Assembly: GCA_013400975.1 (NCBI GenBank)
Contig: WBMZ01006337.1
Coordinates: forward strand, 124,001-188,000
DNA: 64,000 nt
Direction of reading: 5' to 3'
From: Atrichornis clamosus
Lineage: Eukaryota; Chordata; Aves; Passeriformes; Menuridae
The translations under genes were made by a program, and so were the position numbers. Below are positions 60,521 to 64,000 of the stretch, one piece after another; the stretch's first letter is position 1; every line of letters starts with the position of its first letter. The notes beneath the pieces were generated by a model. The model saw nothing but the letters and a program-made list of their open reading frames with translations, was not told the origin of the DNA and ran no database searches.

Positions 60521-62254
60521 GTTACAGGACTGCAGCATTTATCAGTACAAAGATATCTGTTGCTCGTGTAAAATAGTTCAGAATTTTTATTTTCGTAGAT
60601 GAACTGAAGTTCAGCACTATCTGAGAAAGTGTAAAATGTTCAAATGCTTTTTTAAAAAGCAAGTAAATTGCTCCACACTGCCTGTGCTTACAGATACTCT
60701 GCTGTCAGCCTCTAACAGTGGCGTTTAAGCAGTGCTGCTGTGCCTGGATTCCTGATTTCTGACAGCTGAGAATCTTGCAGATGGAGAGGGGATTAGGGAC
60801 TGCCTTGTCTCTGAATTCCCCAGCTTTCTTGTTCAGTGCATTGTTAATGTGATTTTAATGTAGACTTGCAGGTACGTTCTTGCTTGATGGAGTGGTCGGA
60901 ATATGCAGAGTAGCCATAAGGAATGCAATATTTCTTGTTTCAGTCCAGAACTTGTGACAATTTGGGGGCTTAAACTGCTAACACTTAAATGCAGCCAGCT
61001 ACTTTGTATTACAAAGAAAGAAAAAGAAAAAGTGTGTATATTGGCTGGCTAAGATCCCTGACTCTCTATTTACACAGAGCTAGATACAAGTACAGACCTT
61101 CCACCTTCAACAAGATTTGTGACTTTTCTGAGGGTGGGGGAAATGGACACATTAGTCTATGCTGAGACTTACCATGGGAAATGGTAGAACTGCCTGATAA
61201 CCTTGTGAAAATGGAAAGGCATTTGTCTTTTAGGCTATCAACCTTGTAGCCATGTCTACAGGCTTTACTTCAGATGCCAAGTCAAGAGTGGTTTTGTTCT
61301 CCTCTATATGAGCGTCTACCTCTCCAAGATAGCAGAGGACAAATGCACCTGGGCTTGAAACCCATTTTACAGAGTTCAGCAAGGCTGATTCACACTTCTT
61401 AGTAAATTTATACTGCGATCTTGGAGAAGAGAGGGATAGAAAGGGAGTATGAGGGACTGCGAGGAAGAAATGTGTCTTGTCCAACTACAGCACTGTTGAA
61501 TTATTAATGTGCTTTCTAGCAAAGGCTGTAACATGGATGACAAGAGCATTAGCAATTAGATATGACACCACTATGAAAAACATTTTCCCTATTCTTAAGA
61601 CAGCTGGAATTTTCTTACAGTTGAACTTTAAAAGATCTCAGCCTGTACTGGGATCTTTCCTGATTAGTTTTTTTAGCACCGCTCCCAAATTTATTCAACA
61701 TACAAATTTCTAGGGCAATCTGAATTTTGTGTCCAAGATGGTGACTTGCATTTGCAGAGATATCAAAGTTCCAAATCACATGGACAATACAGCAACCATT
61801 TTAGATTTCACTCAATACTGTATATTGCTGATGGCCCAGGTGTCTAGGGAGCTAGAAGGCTACTTTGCAGGTGCAGGTAGGAAAACATATATTTTAAGAG
61901 TTTGAAATCCCAGCTTTACTTTTAATCATCCCAGAGTGTTGTGATTTTCCTTTAATTCTGTCCTCTGTCAGCTCTTTCTGGGTAGCTTCTTTCAGAACTG
62001 ATCAGACGTAATTAAGTGACAGAGAGCAGAAATTCTGGTGATATTCACAAGTATTCACAAAAATCAGAGGCTTAGAGCAGGGGTTTAATTCACACTCAAA
62101 TATTTGAAATGTTAATCATCCCAATTTATAAGTGAAAGTGGGTTTGCATCAAGGTTTTTTGTTATACACATTTTTCAGTGTAAAGCAGTCATACCAAAAT
62201 AAGAGTTGGAATCAGCAGGAATGCAAAAGCTAAACAAACCCACTTTAATATTAA
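60521..62254. other. Non-coding stretch, nothing firm
   Basis: No gene or repeat recognised. Short frames only. Confidence 0.5.
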
Positions 62255-62268
62255 ATATATATATATAT
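62255..62268. repeat. (AT)7 microsatellite
   Basis: Seven uninterrupted AT dinucleotides. Confidence 0.95.
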
Positions 62269-62336
62269 GGAAGTAAAAAGAGAAAATAGTTATTTGCATT
62301 TCATATAGAGGTGCCTGATTAGCTTTACCATGGTGT

Positions 62337-62422
62337 GATTCTTGGGGTGTCCTGGGCAGGGCCAGGAGTGGGACTTGATGGTCCTGATGAGTCCGTGCAA
62401 ACTCAGCATATTCTATGATTCT
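62337..62422 (+). mobile_element. CR1 3'-end fragment
   Basis: 'cctgggcagggccaggagtg', 'ggacttgatggtcctgatga', 'gtccgtgcaaactcagcata' and the tail 'ttctatgattct' match the end of a CR1 subfamily (consensus GGGCAGGGCCAGGAGTTGGACTCGATGATCC). About 85 bp remain. Confidence 0.92.
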
Positions 62423-64000
62423 CTGACCTATTCAAAGGTTTACCTGCTTCTTTGTCCAAAGAGCAGTGATGCACTGGAAACAGTATGGATTTTTTTTCAA
62501 AAATTTTTCAGCATTTCCAAAAATTAGTAAGCAATATAGTTTGATATATAATAACAGTTTAACATGCAAGCAGAGGCTCATTATTTGCTACAAAGTTGGA
62601 AAAAAGCAACAGTTTTGTAGGGAGATACCATGCACACATTAACACATGAAATACTTCCTATAAAAAACCTGTTCATGTCAGAGAGGATGTTGTCCTGAAG
62701 TCCTGCTTCTTCAGGGCATGCTAGCAGCTGGGAACTCCCTCCTTGACACATAATGGTTCCTCTTCTATTAACAGGGAAAATGGATGAGCCTGCAGCTTTC
62801 TCCTCCATGCAAACTGCAGTATTAATGCTATGTTACTTCAGGCATAATTCCTAAACTTGTCCTCTGGTCCATAACCACCAGAACAACAACCAAAATCATT
62901 TGCTACCTAAGCAAAACAAGGAAGACAACAAACAGAAGGTGAACACATATTTCTAAATATTTCATTGTAACTACAAATTATCAGAGGAAAAGTGTCAAGG
63001 CTGGAAGCAGCAGAGAAAAGCTGTTCATTTAGTAAACAACTGTCGATAGTAAAATGTAATTATCACAAAAGCAAACTTTACTAAGGGGATAAGTGTGAGA
63101 CTGTTACAGTAAAAGGTCTCTTTGCATTTCTAATCTGACAGGCTGAGAGTTCTCTGGAGAAAACTGTTCTTAATAAAACCACAGAGGCAAGAGGTTCTTT
63201 TCAGCCCTTGTTCTCCACTGAGCCTCTGGTAATAAGCTTACAAAGCAAATTAAACTTGTTTGTTTGCAGTAGTGACCACGTGTGGAAGATAAACAAAAGC
63301 CTTGCTCAGTATTCACTGGCAAAGAAATATAAGCAGATTTTAGAAAATTAATCATTCTTGACTCACAAGCTGAACTAATAATCTGGATCCCAGTTCTTCT
63401 TTCAGCCTTTGAAAAATGTGATAACTCTTTAAACTCGCTTTTAGGGATGAAGTAAAATGCTCCAGAGGAGTAATAAAAGTCAAGTTCATTCCGTGACCAG
63501 CTTCCTAACCTTTAAGCATAGACATAGGAGACAACAGGAGCACCACTTCTTTTAGAGCAACCATACACACAGTTTCTGCCTACATCTTCCCTCGAGAGTA
63601 ATTTCCTCAGAAGTATTTTTAATACCATAGATAAATTGCTACATTTAAATGGGAAACATAGTCTTCAGTTTCTACATCTGTATTTCAAAATAATCAACTC
63701 TGTCCTTGCTATACTGCTTACAAATCTATTATAGAGAGCTTTCTTACTACTCAGTTGCCAAAAATATACATATGCAAAATTTGAATTGTGAAAAATATAT
63801 CCATAGCATGGGACAGTTGAACAAAAATTCCAACCCAGGGTCCTCCTAGCTTCTGTCCCCTGAGTGGGCATGGAGCTCTATTAAAAACAAAGGGGAGACT
63901 CTCACAAAATGTAAGTAATCAGAGCTGTAGATTGCAAAAGCACAAAAAACTAAAGATAAGAAATGTTAGATGTAAAATATTCCAAATGCAACCCTTTAGG
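62423..64000. other. AT-rich non-coding stretch to window end
   Basis: No gene or repeat recognised. Short frames only. Confidence 0.5.

Noticed and set aside
1..64000. tRNA, rRNA, snRNA genes, CRISPR arrays, prokaryotic operons, integrons or phage modules
   Set aside because: Looked for characteristic motifs and regular spacing and saw none. Repeat content is that of a vertebrate (bird) genome.

Overview
This window looks like non-coding nuclear DNA from a bird. The main evidence is about ten 3'-end fragments of CR1 LINEs, the dominant avian retroposon. Several end in the typical ATTCTATGATTCT tail, and several still encode recognisable pieces of the CR1 ORF2 C-terminus. There is also a complete solo LTR with an exact target-site duplication, and part of a second, related LTR. 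I recall this LTR type from passerines and other neoavian birds, but I cannot verify that here. The DNA is AT-rich, and every open reading frame is short. I find no complete protein-coding gene, rRNA, tRNA or CRISPR array, and nothing prokaryotic or plasmid-like.

Layout. 0-13.5 kb: an old CR1 (minus strand), a local ~160 bp duplication (about 5.0 and 6.0 kb), a 12-bp minisatellite (9.75 kb), another CR1 (10.6 kb) and the solo LTR (12.43-13.43 kb, minus strand, CAAAG duplicated on both sides). 13.5-35 kb: mostly featureless AT-rich DNA with short tandem repeats, a cluster of TTTGAT motifs (17.7 kb), CR1 pieces (22.0, 22.9, 25.6 kb), a small CpG-enriched patch (22.1 kb) and an LTR fragment (34.8-35.2 kb). 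35-47.3 kb: four more CR1 copies, one of them internally deleted, and an isolated CpG island (45.83-46.35 kb). 47-64 kb: a probable LINE2-type ORF2 relic (49.9-50.2 kb), a MIR/CORE-SINE relic (60.3-60.5 kb) and a last CR1 tail (62.3 kb).

The most interesting locus is the CpG island. About 40 CpGs lie in roughly 510 bp of otherwise CpG-poor DNA. Its edge carries two copies of an 11-mer built on ATCGAT, one inside a perfect 12-bp palindrome, next to homeodomain-type, nuclear-receptor-type and CTCF-like motifs. It also contains a 15-bp-stem hairpin. It could be an unannotated promoter (lncRNA, alternative first exon) or a developmental regulatory element. Second, three exon-like modules on the minus strand of the first ~6 kb have fair to strong splice-site matches and join without a stop. 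One lies in a duplicated segment whose sister copy has lost both splice sites. These are hypotheses, because 64 kb will contain several convincing splice-site pairs by chance.

Family names rest on memory of consensus sequences, without any database search. Repeat boundaries are good to about 10-20 bp unless stated.
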